This document shows, piece after piece, positions 8,305 to 16,148 of a DNA stretch of 64,000 nucleotides. Positions within the stretch are counted from its first letter, which is position 1; each line of letters starts with the position of its first letter. The notes under the pieces are model-generated. The model had not been told where the DNA came from. It worked only from the letters and a program-made list of their open reading frames with translations, and did no database searches. The stretch is from Fuerstiella sp. (GTDB taxonomy: Bacteria > Planctomycetota > Planctomycetia > Planctomycetales > Planctomycetaceae), in NCBI GenBank assembly GCA_014238335.1, contig JABABI010000006.1:77246-141245 (forward strand), given 5' to 3'. A program made the position numbers and the translations under genes.

Positions 8305-9684
8305 ATGACGCGATACCGCTATGAAGCCACTGATCGATCGGGCATTCCGATCCACGGGACGACGGACGCTGACAGCGAATCCGATCTTGTCCACCAGGTG
8401 ACTGCGCGTGGACTTCGGTTGATCAGCTCCAGCGAATTGTCGCTCAATTCGCTGATCGATGGCCACGTCACGCCCCTGCCGCGGCTCTACCAGCTGCGCG
8501 TGGGAGAACAGCTTCGCGAAGCACTGATGACAGAACTGCCCGCACATGAGGCCGTCAGAGCGGTCGCGGCCGAGCCGTTATCTCACCCGCTGCTGGGCAT
8601 TGCGCCATGGTTTCAGGTGCTTGCCATCACAATGTTTGTCGCAGCAGTTGGTCTGCAGAAACTTTCAGGCGACTTTCAGGCCGCCGTTGGTGGCATGGCT
8701 GCATTAGCCTTCATCATCGCTCCGGCGGTCTGGATCGTCCTGTACGTGCTGTATCAGCATCGGCCCAGGCGACTGTTGCGAATCCTGGCCGACAGGCTGG
8801 AGTCCGGTGGAAGTGTGCCGGCCTATCTGCGAGCCGCCATGCCGGCGGAGGCACGCTGTGTGATGACGTCTCAAATGGACGACGACAGCAAAGCCAGAGT
8901 CGCAGCTGAACTGCTGCCGAATCTGCTGGGGCGTGACTTCCGCAGCCAGCAGTTCGTGATGACTTTAATTGGTCCGTTGATGATGCTGGCCGTTGTTATC
9001 GTGGCCATTCATTCCACCATTCTGCTTGTCGTACCTGGCTTCAAGAACATTCTCCAGGACTTTGGCGTGGCACTGCCCGGCATCACTGAGTTCGTGATTT
9101 CGGTTTCGGACATCGTGGTGTGGTGCGGGTTCACAGGTTGGGCCGTCGTCGTGGGTTTCATGATGACGGCGCTCATCCTGACCGCCGTGAGTCTGTCTTC
9201 AGGGCGAGTTGGTGAAATTCTGGAGTCTGTTCCATTGCTGGGCATGGCCTTTCGCTGGGCCATGCAGGCCAGAGTCGCTCGAATTCTTGCAGCCACAGTT
9301 CGCTGTGACGTGCCGTTTGGAGAATCGTTGAGAACAGCAACGGCGGGAAGTGGATTCCAGTCCGTACGAAATCGCGGGAAGGTGCTGGCTGACGAACTGG
9401 AGACGGGCAGTGGCAACATGCTGCCCACAGAAAAACTCTCCGGATTGCCACTGTCTCTCCTGTTTGCGACAGACGAAGGTACAACTGCCGAGCAGCGACG
9501 TAATGCGGTCGCGGATACATTCCAAAGTCTGTCCGAAATGCTTGACTCGGCAACCATCGGACAGGGGCGGCTGTTGTCCATTTTGCTTCAAATGTTAACT
9601 GTGTTTCTGGCGGGACTGATTATCGCGACAGGTCTGCTGGCCATGGTTCTTCCGCTCATCAAACTCCTTAACGATCTTTCCTGA
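8305..9684 (+). CDS. GspF/PilC-like inner-membrane protein 2
   Basis: The ATG at 8305 is preceded directly by an in-frame TTG; ATG is preferred. The roughly 459-aa product starts with the classical GspF N-terminus (YRYEATDRSGIPIHGTTDA), which the first and third paralogues lack. It then has hydrophobic segments near residues 100-150, a T2SF repeat around 210-290 (VVPGFKNILQDFGVALPGIT) and a C-terminal helix ending in LIKLLNDLS. That ending is nearly the same as in the next gene (MVKLLNDLS), which points to relatedness of the two. The middle (GLQKLSGDFQAAVGG) is a poor match to a T2SF domain, so this copy is atypical. Confidence 0.82.
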   Translation: MTRYRYEATDRSGIPIHGTTDADSESDLVHQVTARGLRLISSSELSLNSLIDGHVTPLPRLYQLRVGEQLREALMTELPAHEAVRAVAAEPLSHPLLGIAPWFQVLAITMFVAAVGLQKLSGDFQAAVGGMAALAFIIAPAVWIVLYVLYQHRPRRLLRILADRLESGGSVPAYLRAAMPAEARCVMTSQMDDDSKARVAAELLPNLLGRDFRSQQFVMTLIGPLMMLAVVIVAIHSTILLVVPGFKNILQDFGVALPGITEFVISVSDIVVWCGFTGWAVVVGFMMTALILTAVSLSSGRVGEILESVPLLGMAFRWAMQARVARILAATVRCDVPFGESLRTATAGSGFQSVRNRGKVLADELETGSGNMLPTEKLSGLPLSLLFATDEGTTAEQRRNAVADTFQSLSEMLDSATIGQGRLLSILLQMLTVFLAGLIIATGLLAMVLPLIKLLNDLS

Positions 9685-9687
9685 ACA

Positions 9688-10761
9688 ATGACCGGTGGCA
9701 ATCTCCAGGCTTTGCTGTTTCTCTTCAACCGACCGGAACCCATTCGGCAGTCATCACTGCTGATGGTTCTGGCCACCGGCCTGGGGGATTCCACGTCACT
9801 GCTGAGCGGTCTTAAGGCACTGGCGATGGAATCAAGTTCGCCGTGGAGTGATAAAATCACTGAGTTGCGGCTGTTAATCGAGCAGGGGCAGACGCTGTCA
9901 GAAGCCCTGTCCATCGCAACGGGACTGGTGCCGGATGCGACACTGCTGGCGATTCGTGTCGGCGAACAAACCGGAACGCTCAGGCAGGTGCTGGCCGAAG
10001 AAGCTCGACGAATCATGTATCAATCAGCTTCGTCCAGTCCTGCTCACCCCATGATTTCAACGACGCTTGCATGGATGCTCACCGTCGGAATTCTGGCGCT
10101 GTCGATCGTGACATTCATCCTGATTTTCATTGTCCCGAAGTACAAAAAGATCTTTTCTGACTTTGGCACCAATCTGCCGGCAATGACAGAAACGCTCATC
10201 AGCGCATCCGATTGGGGCGCGAAATACTGGCCGCTGACAATTCTGCCAATGATGAGCTGTCTGCTGGCTGCGTGTGCGTATCTGGTTTGGGCTAATCTGC
10301 AGCAACTGACTTCCGGACGGATTGTCTGCTCGGAACATTTCCCGAGATTCTGGACACCCGTGACGCTGCGTTTGTTAAGTATTACGGTCGCCGCCGGCGA
10401 ATCAATAAACGATGCCGTCCATGCCATTCATACCCAGTTGCGTCCTGGCCGGACCGCCGGTCGACTGAGCGCAGTGCGACAGGAACTTAACGCCGGGAAC
10501 GACTGCTGGGCTGCATTGCGGAACAACGGATTTCTGCGACGACGCGAAGTGGCCTTTCTTGAATCCGCCGCCAGGACACGTCACCTGGACTGGGGACTGA
10601 TTCACCTGGCGCGAACAATCGACCGCCGGCGTGAGCGCTGGATTCAGCGACTGCTCACGATTGTTCAACCAATGATCGTTATGTCAGTGGGCCTGGTCGT
10701 GGCATTTGTTTGCATTGCCCTGTTTATTCCCATGGTCAAATTACTGAACGACCTTTCGTAA
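9688..10761 (+). CDS. GspF/PilC-like inner-membrane protein 3
   Basis: A 357-aa T2SF protein starting 3 bp after the previous stop, so translation is probably coupled. LLIEQGQTLSEALSIATG and VPDATLLAIRVGEQTGTLRQ match the conserved T2SF cytoplasmic motif. A transmembrane region near residues 128-152 leads into VPKYKKIFSDFGTNLPAMTE, the equivalent of the motif in paralogue 2. A second T2SF-like half and a last helix follow, ending MVKLLNDLS. With two other GspF-like genes beside it, the platform may be a hetero-oligomer, or the copies may serve different substrates (inference). Confidence 0.87.
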   Translation: MTGGNLQALLFLFNRPEPIRQSSLLMVLATGLGDSTSLLSGLKALAMESSSPWSDKITELRLLIEQGQTLSEALSIATGLVPDATLLAIRVGEQTGTLRQVLAEEARRIMYQSASSSPAHPMISTTLAWMLTVGILALSIVTFILIFIVPKYKKIFSDFGTNLPAMTETLISASDWGAKYWPLTILPMMSCLLAACAYLVWANLQQLTSGRIVCSEHFPRFWTPVTLRLLSITVAAGESINDAVHAIHTQLRPGRTAGRLSAVRQELNAGNDCWAALRNNGFLRRREVAFLESAARTRHLDWGLIHLARTIDRRRERWIQRLLTIVQPMIVMSVGLVVAFVCIALFIPMVKLLNDLS

Positions 10762-10783
10762 GGTTCCTGAGTTGGTATCGACA

Positions 10784-11272
10784 ATGTCACATACGGCTGA
10801 ACTTCGGCAACAGGAATGGCGGTTCCCTGCGTCAGCACGGCTGTCGTCTGCGCCGCTTTCAGCACACGTTGACGCTGCTGCCGGATTATCCGGCAATCGG
10901 CGGGGCTCGCTGATGGTTGAGATGGTGGTGGCGGCAGTCATGCTGTCCACCGTTGCAGCGATTCTTGTTCCCGGCATCTATGCCGTGCACCAGCAACGTC
11001 AGGCGACCCGCTTCGACACACTGTCATTGATCGAACTGAACAATCTAAGTGCAGTCAGTCGAAACATGGGCGTTGCAGATCACGACACGCTGAAACTCTC
11101 TGAGTGGTTCACCGAACGCTATGTCGATGCAAAGCTGGAAGTCGAGGAAGTCACCGTCGATGCCCCTCTGCAGGCGTTAGAATTCACTATCATTCGACCG
11201 GCTGGCGACGACCGTCCTGACTTTCGCCACAGTCTGGTCGCATGGGTCGCCACGAAGGAGGTACCGGAATGA
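10784..11272 (+). CDS. Pseudopilin-like protein with a long prepilin leader
   Basis: A 162-aa protein from ATG 10784 (an upstream in-frame TTG at 10772 is less likely). A prepilin-peptidase site is visible: Gly41 then SLMVEMVVAAVML, with Glu at position 5 of the mature chain and a hydrophobic helix after it. The 41-residue leader is much longer than the usual 6-15. The mature domain is small and contains VSRNMGVADHDTLKLSEWF and a short beta-rich end, resembling GspI/GspJ minor pseudopilins in size and context. Its stop overlaps the next start (ATGA at 11269). Confidence 0.72.
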   Translation: MSHTAELRQQEWRFPASARLSSAPLSAHVDAAAGLSGNRRGSLMVEMVVAAVMLSTVAAILVPGIYAVHQQRQATRFDTLSLIELNNLSAVSRNMGVADHDTLKLSEWFTERYVDAKLEVEEVTVDAPLQALEFTIIRPAGDDRPDFRHSLVAWVATKEVPE

Positions 11273-11883
11273 GACGTCTTATCCCCGTACCGCGTCAGCT
11301 GCAGCGCCGCGGAGGCACTTTGTTTCACTACTACCTGACCTATCTGTTCCTGACCAGTGTGCTGTTAACAACAACAGGATTGTGTCTGCACACGGTGCTC
11401 AAAGCCGATCGACTGGACAATCAGGCATCTGCGTATCTGAAGACGCTGCTGCGACTGGAAAGCGGCCTGCGGACGGATGAAACAGATGCAGTGGACATGG
11501 AAACCACGGCCACCGAGTTGAAGTTTCATCTGCCGGAAGCTGACAGCACTGTTCGCTGGCTGGCCCGTGAAAATGTCCTGACTCGCGAAGAATACGCGAA
11601 AGACGCGCTGACGGCTTCTGATCGTTTCGTATTTCGCAAAGGGACATCACTTGAGTTCGTCTCTGACAGCGAAACTCAAGTTCGTTTGACACTCACGGAA
11701 CCGCCGCGACTGGGGCGGCCTGAAACAAATCCAACAGCAGCCATGGCACAGAACTCACGTCAGGTCGAGATCGTGCTGATCGTTCGTCCGTCTGTCCGCC
11801 TGGATTTGTCAGTGCAACCAGTCAGTGCGAATGAATCAGCAGGCGGTGACACAGCGACGGTCGAATCCGAAGGAGCAAACTGA
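11269..11883 (+). CDS. Membrane-anchored pseudopilin-like protein (GspJ-like position)
   Basis: A 204-aa protein beginning at ATG 11269, which overlaps the upstream stop (ATGA) and follows a good GGAGGT. After a basic N-terminus (MRRLIPVPRQLQRRGGTLFH) a single hydrophobic helix spans about residues 22-44. The rest is soluble with acidic and beta-prone segments. There is no Glu at position 5 after a Gly, so prepilin-peptidase cleavage is doubtful. Order, size and coupling suggest a minor pseudopilin or assembly factor of the same machine. No family was recognised with certainty. Confidence 0.6.
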   Translation: MRRLIPVPRQLQRRGGTLFHYYLTYLFLTSVLLTTTGLCLHTVLKADRLDNQASAYLKTLLRLESGLRTDETDAVDMETTATELKFHLPEADSTVRWLARENVLTREEYAKDALTASDRFVFRKGTSLEFVSDSETQVRLTLTEPPRLGRPETNPTAAMAQNSRQVEIVLIVRPSVRLDLSVQPVSANESAGGDTATVESEGAN

Positions 11884-12284
11884 TGCGTGTTGTCGGATTC
11901 ACGAGTCGCAAACGTCGTCAGGGCGTCGTTATCGTCATGGTGCTGCTGATCCTGATGATCATGTCCGGACTGGTCGCTCAGTTTTTTCGGCGCGCCATCA
12001 CCGATCGACGTCAGGTTCGCAACGAATTCCTGCACCAGCAGGCCATTCAGCTGACCCTGGCTGCAGAACAGCTGCTCACCGAAAGACTGGCTGCTGACGC
12101 TGGCTACAAAGGTGAGACATGGGACCATCCGGCAGGCGTTCTTCACCAGACAAATACGGCGTCTGTCGTGATCACTATATCGAACACTTCGCCAGACGAC
12201 CGCATCGCCACTCTAACGGCCCGTTACCCGGCCAATGCCGACCTTCCTTTCAAGGTCACAAGAACAGTAAGGCTTTCACCATGA
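11883..12284 (+). CDS. Small membrane protein, possible GspK/PilX-like minor pseudopilin
   Basis: A 133-aa protein whose ATG (11883) shares its first base with the previous stop (TGATG), so translation is coupled. A basic N-terminus (RKRRQG) precedes a strong hydrophobic helix (VVIVMVLLILMIMSGLVAQF, about residues 15-34), the pattern of GspK/PilX N-termini. The remaining roughly 95 residues are soluble and end in a beta-rich part. Its stop overlaps the next ATG (ATGA at 12281), linking it directly to the first DUF1559 gene. GspK proper is over 300 aa, so this would be a minimal version. Confidence 0.6.
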   Translation: MRVVGFTSRKRRQGVVIVMVLLILMIMSGLVAQFFRRAITDRRQVRNEFLHQQAIQLTLAAEQLLTERLAADAGYKGETWDHPAGVLHQTNTASVVITISNTSPDDRIATLTARYPANADLPFKVTRTVRLSP

Positions 12285-13249
12285 ATTCGATCAGTCAACA
12301 CAGCGGTGGAAACGCACCTGCGCATCATCAGAGTCCGCAGTCCGCAGAAGCCGGTGAGGCACGCAGGAATCTTCGAAAGACCAGCGGGTTTACGCTGATC
12401 GAATTGCTGGTCGTGATTGCTATCATCGCGATTCTGATCGCATTGCTGCTTCCGGCCGTTCAGCAGGCACGTGAAGCCGCACGACGTACGCAATGCAAGA
12501 ACAACATGATGCAGATCAGCATGGCACTGCACAACTACGACATGTCGTTCGAAATGCTGCCCCCCGGAAGCGTAAATGCAGCCGGGCCCATTCGCAACGT
12601 GGCCGAAGGATACCATATGAGCTGGATTGTGCAGCAACTGCCACTATTGGAACAGAACCCACTGTTCAGCAGCATCAGTATGGACGAAGGGGCCTACGGA
12701 GCAAGTAATGCGGCAGCCCGACAAATTCAAATGTCTGTGTTCGCGTGTGCCTCGGATTACAACTTTCGGTATACGGACGATGTGGCAGGCAACGTAATTT
12801 CAAGCAGCTATGCCGGATGTTTCGGCGGCAACGACGTCCCCATCGATGTGGCAAATAACGGTGTCATGTTTCTCAACAGCAGTATGCAGTTCCGAGGGAT
12901 TCGCGACGGCGCGTCCAATACGATCATGATCGGCGAAAAACTGAATCCACGAGAAACGGTCGATCTGGGCTGGATGTCCGGAACGTCCGCAACACTGCGT
13001 AACACAGGTGTCCCCATCAACCGGGGCTGGGACGTAGTGAATTACTTTTCACGATCTGACGGTACACCGAAAACGCCGGCGACGGCTCCCAACGACACCA
13101 GCACGGGAGGATTCAGCAGTCAACATACGGGCGGTGCAAATTTTGCACTGGGCGACGGGTCGGTACGGTTTATCAGTGAATTCGTGAGTCCCGAACTGTA
13201 CAGCAACCTTGGCAACCGAGAAGACATGCAGTTGATCGGGGAATTCTAA
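12281..13249 (+). CDS. DUF1559 prepilin-like protein 1
   Basis: A 322-aa protein from ATG 12281, overlapping the upstream stop as ATGA. The type III prepilin signal is complete: Gly36 then FTLIELLVVIAIIAILIALL, with Glu at mature position 5, followed by the DUF1559 hallmark LLPAVQQAREAARRTQCKNN. The C-terminal H-x-G-GANFALGDGSVRFI block is typical of the family. DUF1559 proteins occur in large paralogous sets in planctomycetes and their function is poorly known. Its coupling to an ATPase/GspF/pseudopilin block makes it a likely structural subunit or substrate. The next gene starts in its stop codon (TAATG). Confidence 0.92.
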   Translation: MNSISQHSGGNAPAHHQSPQSAEAGEARRNLRKTSGFTLIELLVVIAIIAILIALLLPAVQQAREAARRTQCKNNMMQISMALHNYDMSFEMLPPGSVNAAGPIRNVAEGYHMSWIVQQLPLLEQNPLFSSISMDEGAYGASNAAARQIQMSVFACASDYNFRYTDDVAGNVISSSYAGCFGGNDVPIDVANNGVMFLNSSMQFRGIRDGASNTIMIGEKLNPRETVDLGWMSGTSATLRNTGVPINRGWDVVNYFSRSDGTPKTPATAPNDTSTGGFSSQHTGGANFALGDGSVRFISEFVSPELYSNLGNREDMQLIGEF

Positions 13250-14157
13250 TGGGGTGGACAGGCATGAAAACAGGACGCAGAAACGCGTTTACTCTGATCG
13301 AGATGCTGGTGGTGATCTGCATTATCGCCATTCTGGTCGCCCTGCTGCTGCCAGCCGTTCAGCAGGCCCGCGAAGCCGCCCGACGAACTCAGTGCCAAAA
13401 CAATCTTGTCCAGCTGGCGATCGGACTACACAACTATCAGGCGTCGTTCAGTTGCCTGCCGCCTGGCGTCGTTAGCGAATCCGGCCCCATACGGAATATT
13501 GAAGAGGGTTATCACATGAGTTGGATAGTGCAGACTCTGCCCATGCTGGATCAGGGCCCGTTGTTTCAACAAATCGATTTTAGTCAAGGCGCTTATGGCG
13601 CGTATAACTCCACCGCTCGCGCCACGCAATTGCCGACATTCATGTGCCCTTCTGACAAGCGCTGGCAGAAAGGTGGTATTGTGATCAGCAACTACGCGGG
13701 AGTCACTGGAGGTGAAAACGTCCCGATAGACACCAACAACAGTGGTCTGTTCTTCCTCAACAGCAGCATCTCAGCCAAACAAATCAGAGACGGTGCCAGC
13801 AACACGATTATGGTTGGCGAACGCCGGGCCGATGACACGCCGGCGACAGATCTGGGCTGGATGTCCGGTACGTCCGCAACGCTCAGAAATACGGGCCTGA
13901 CAATCAACAACGCCGCCCAGTGGACGTGGAACACTGCCGGCCGTGCGGCTGGCGATGAGTCAGGCACTGATGAAAGTCAGCCGACTGATACCCCGGGGCC
14001 GGATTATGCCACGGGAGGATTCAGCAGTCCACACGTCGGCGGTTCGCAGGTCGCACTGGCGGATGGCTCAGTACGATTCATCAGTGAAAATATCGACGTG
14101 AAGGTTTATCAGAATCTCGGCAATCGCGAAGACGGAGAAATGATGGATGAATTCTGA
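13249..14157 (+). CDS. DUF1559 prepilin-like protein 2
   Basis: A 302-aa DUF1559 protein. ATG 13249 lies in the previous stop (TAATG); an ATG at 13264 is an alternative. The prepilin signal is RNAFTLIEMLVVICIIAIL, with Ala rather than Gly before the cleavage point and Glu at mature position 5. LLPAVQQAREAARRTQCQNN and the C-terminal SPHVGGSQVALADGSVRFIS follow. It is very close to protein 1 (for example GWMSGTSATLRNTG is shared), so the two look like tandem duplicates. The Ala at -1 may change processing by the prepilin peptidase. Confidence 0.92.
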   Translation: MGWTGMKTGRRNAFTLIEMLVVICIIAILVALLLPAVQQAREAARRTQCQNNLVQLAIGLHNYQASFSCLPPGVVSESGPIRNIEEGYHMSWIVQTLPMLDQGPLFQQIDFSQGAYGAYNSTARATQLPTFMCPSDKRWQKGGIVISNYAGVTGGENVPIDTNNSGLFFLNSSISAKQIRDGASNTIMVGERRADDTPATDLGWMSGTSATLRNTGLTINNAAQWTWNTAGRAAGDESGTDESQPTDTPGPDYATGGFSSPHVGGSQVALADGSVRFISENIDVKVYQNLGNREDGEMMDEF

Positions 14158-14314
14158 CGCGATGAATGAGCAGCAGAGGATTGTGGCTGTCTGAGAACCA
14201 CTCGTGTACGCCTTTCACCCCGGGAAAAACCACACCAATCACCATTCTGTCGCACTACGATCTTCGAACAATTTGCCTTTCTGTCGGCAGACACTTCTGA
14301 ACGAACGACAAGCT

Positions 14315-15376
14315 ATGAGACATCACAAGAGAATCATTCGCGGTTTTACGCTGCTGGAAATGCTCATGGTGATTGCCATCATTGCCGTCCTGATCGCCCT
14401 GCTGCTGCCCGCCATTCAACAGGCCCGTGAACAGGCCCGCCGTACTCAGTGCATCAATAATCTGGTGCAGCTTGGGATCGCACTGCACAATTATCAAACC
14501 TGCCACAACGTGCTTCCTCCAGGCTGTGTGAACCTCACTGGACCGGTGCTGGAAGGAGAATTCGTCGACGATGAGGCAGACTATGAAGGAGGCTTCGGCG
14601 GGGACAACGGCCCGAATGCGGATGACGCCATAAGTGGCGGCGAACTGCCTGACGAAGTGGCGCCAGTCGACATGGGATATCGAATGAGCTGGATTGCTCA
14701 GATCCTGCCGCAGCTTGGTAAGGAGAACATCTACCGTCGCATCGACTTCATCAGACCGGAACGGAGTTTTCTTTCTGCCAAACAACTGAAGCACTTCGAT
14801 GCAACACCCATTGCCGAAGCCGTGGTCGAAAAAGACGGAATGGGCGGCATGAAACCGCAGTCACCACAAATGCCGCAGGTCATCATCTCTTTGCTGACCT
14901 GCCCCAGCTCAGCAGCGCGGGGGGGGCTTGTTGGTCCTCATCATTCAGACTACGCGGGTTGCCATGCCAGCACATCCGTACCGATTGACCTCGATAATGA
15001 TGGGCTGCTGTATCTGAACAGTGCGGAATCTCTGTACGAAATTCCGGACGGGGCCACAACGACAATTCTTGTCGGCGAAAAACTGATGCGTGGTCGCGAC
15101 ATCGGGTGGATGACCGGAGACTACAGCACTCTGCGGAATACGGGTGTTCCAACGGACACAGCTTACGGCTTTGTTAGCAACCGTTATTATTCGGACGAAG
15201 CAGTGATTCCGGCGGCCGCCAACGCGGCCGGCTTTTCCAGCTATCATACGGGTACCTGCAACTTCCTGATGGCGGACGGATCCGTCCGCTCCATTGGCGA
15301 GCGGATCTCCCTCGAAGTCCTGCAAAGACTCGGCAGCCGCAACGACGGAAGTCTGATTTCCAACGTTGATTACTGA
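14315..15376 (+). CDS. DUF1559 prepilin-like protein 3
   Basis: A 353-aa protein from ATG 14315; upstream in-frame codons carry no signal. The short basic leader [10 protein letters not shown] is followed by [20 protein letters not shown] (Glu at mature position 5) and [20 protein letters not shown]. It differs from its two neighbours by an acidic insert near residues 80-115 ([16 protein letters not shown]). The C-terminal [20 protein letters not shown] block is present. The 157-bp gap to protein 2 is larger than elsewhere in the block. It is the last gene of the plus-strand run. Confidence 0.91.
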   Translation: MRHHKRIIRGFTLLEMLMVIAIIAVLIALLLPAIQQAREQARRTQCINNLVQLGIALHNYQTCHNVLPPGCVNLTGPVLEGEFVDDEADYEGGFGGDNGPNADDAISGGELPDEVAPVDMGYRMSWIAQILPQLGKENIYRRIDFIRPERSFLSAKQLKHFDATPIAEAVVEKDGMGGMKPQSPQMPQVIISLLTCPSSAARGGLVGPHHSDYAGCHASTSVPIDLDNDGLLYLNSAESLYEIPDGATTTILVGEKLMRGRDIGWMTGDYSTLRNTGVPTDTAYGFVSNRYYSDEAVIPAAANAAGFSSYHTGTCNFLMADGSVRSIGERISLEVLQRLGSRNDGSLISNVDY

Positions 15377-15630
15377 TCTCACGTGGAATGTGGTAAATTG
15401 GGCTCGCGCCTTTTCTATCACTCCTATGTACTCCGCAGCGCATATTGATACACCCTACGGGATTGCACTGACGCAAAATCGTGCACATGCACGCTTACGC
15501 TGACGATCCTGGTGCAACATCCCAGTTTTTTCCCGGTCCCTTTCGATTTCTCCGGATTGGCACGCCAAATGCCCAGTGGTAGCCCGTGAGGGGCAGCGGA
15601 CGATGGCCCGCTTCGCTGTCTCAGGCACTG

Positions 15631-15665
15631 AGCGTTCCGGGAACTCCCGGAACGCTTATTTTTTT
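15631..15665 (+). terminator. Strong rho-independent terminator without an adjacent gene
   Basis: AGCGTTCCGGG and CCCGGAACGCT form an 11-bp perfect GC-rich stem with a 3-4-base loop, directly followed by TATTTTTTTG. It lies 255 bp after the last DUF1559 stop, so it either ends a long 3' UTR of that operon or a small RNA starting in the gap. Confidence 0.85.
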
Positions 15666-15691
15666 GCCTCACCTGCCGGACAGAATAGCGC

Positions 15692-15834
15692 TAACAACCT
15701 GTTGAAAAGCAGAGAGCCCGCCAAATTGAGCGAAATACTGATTCGGAGATGCTCGAAATCAGAGGATTCTCGTACGTGACGCCCGTTAGTAGTACTCGTT
15801 ATTGCAAGTTTGAGAGTTTTTCAACGGGCTGCTA
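15692..15834. repeat. MITE-like element with imperfect 19-bp terminal inverted repeats
   Basis: The left end (15692-15710, TAACAACCTGTTGAAAAGC) and the reverse complement of the right end (15816-15834, TAGCAGCCCGTTGAAAAAC) agree at 15 of 19 positions, and all four differences are transitions. The 143-bp interior has no coding capacity. No target-site duplication is obvious. It may be a non-autonomous element or an IS remnant. Confidence 0.4.
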
Positions 15835-15869
15835 ACCTCAATTTGAAGCATACTCTACCCTGCATCGAA

Positions 15870-15935
15870 GTGTGCCACTAGCTCTGCCAGGGCCCTTTGG
15901 TTCCCGGAAACACTGGCAAATCCAGTGCCACACAC
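15870..15935. repeat. Dyad repeat related to the copy at 63.4 kb
   Basis: GTGTGCCACTAGCTCTGCCAG (given here as GTGTGCCACTAG then CTCTGCCAG) at 15870-15890 is followed at 15911-15935 by CACTGGCAAATCC then AGTGCCACACAC, roughly its reverse complement. The left half matches the sequence at 63445 at all but one or two positions. This suggests an interspersed REP-like family. Confidence 0.5.
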
Positions 15936-16148
15936 GGCCCCATGGCCAGGTAGGGTTTGTACTTGCACGCACCACGTTGCCGCCGAGTCGAGTGCGTGCT
16001 CGGCCACAGACTCTGGTAGACACTCTCCGTAGAAGCCCAATTCAACGAACACTCTCCGATCCTTCGACTAAGGTGCATCACCCATCGAAACTCGCTAAAT
16101 TTGGTGTGCAGCTTCCGCCCCTCCTCCCACCTCAATCCGGAGACCGAC

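Larger units (their letters stand above)
15377..16148. other. Long non-coding stretch with terminator and repeats
   Basis: No convincing coding sequence is found here on either strand over 770 bases. It contains a strong intrinsic terminator (15631-15665), a 143-bp element with inverted ends (15692-15834) and a dyad repeat (15870-15935), listed separately. The 250 bases before the terminator have no gene and may encode a small RNA. Confidence 0.6.

Noticed and set aside
15377..15665. Known riboswitch or 6S/SRP/RNase P RNA before the terminator
   Set aside because: None of the conserved cores I could recall was found, so no named RNA class is claimed.
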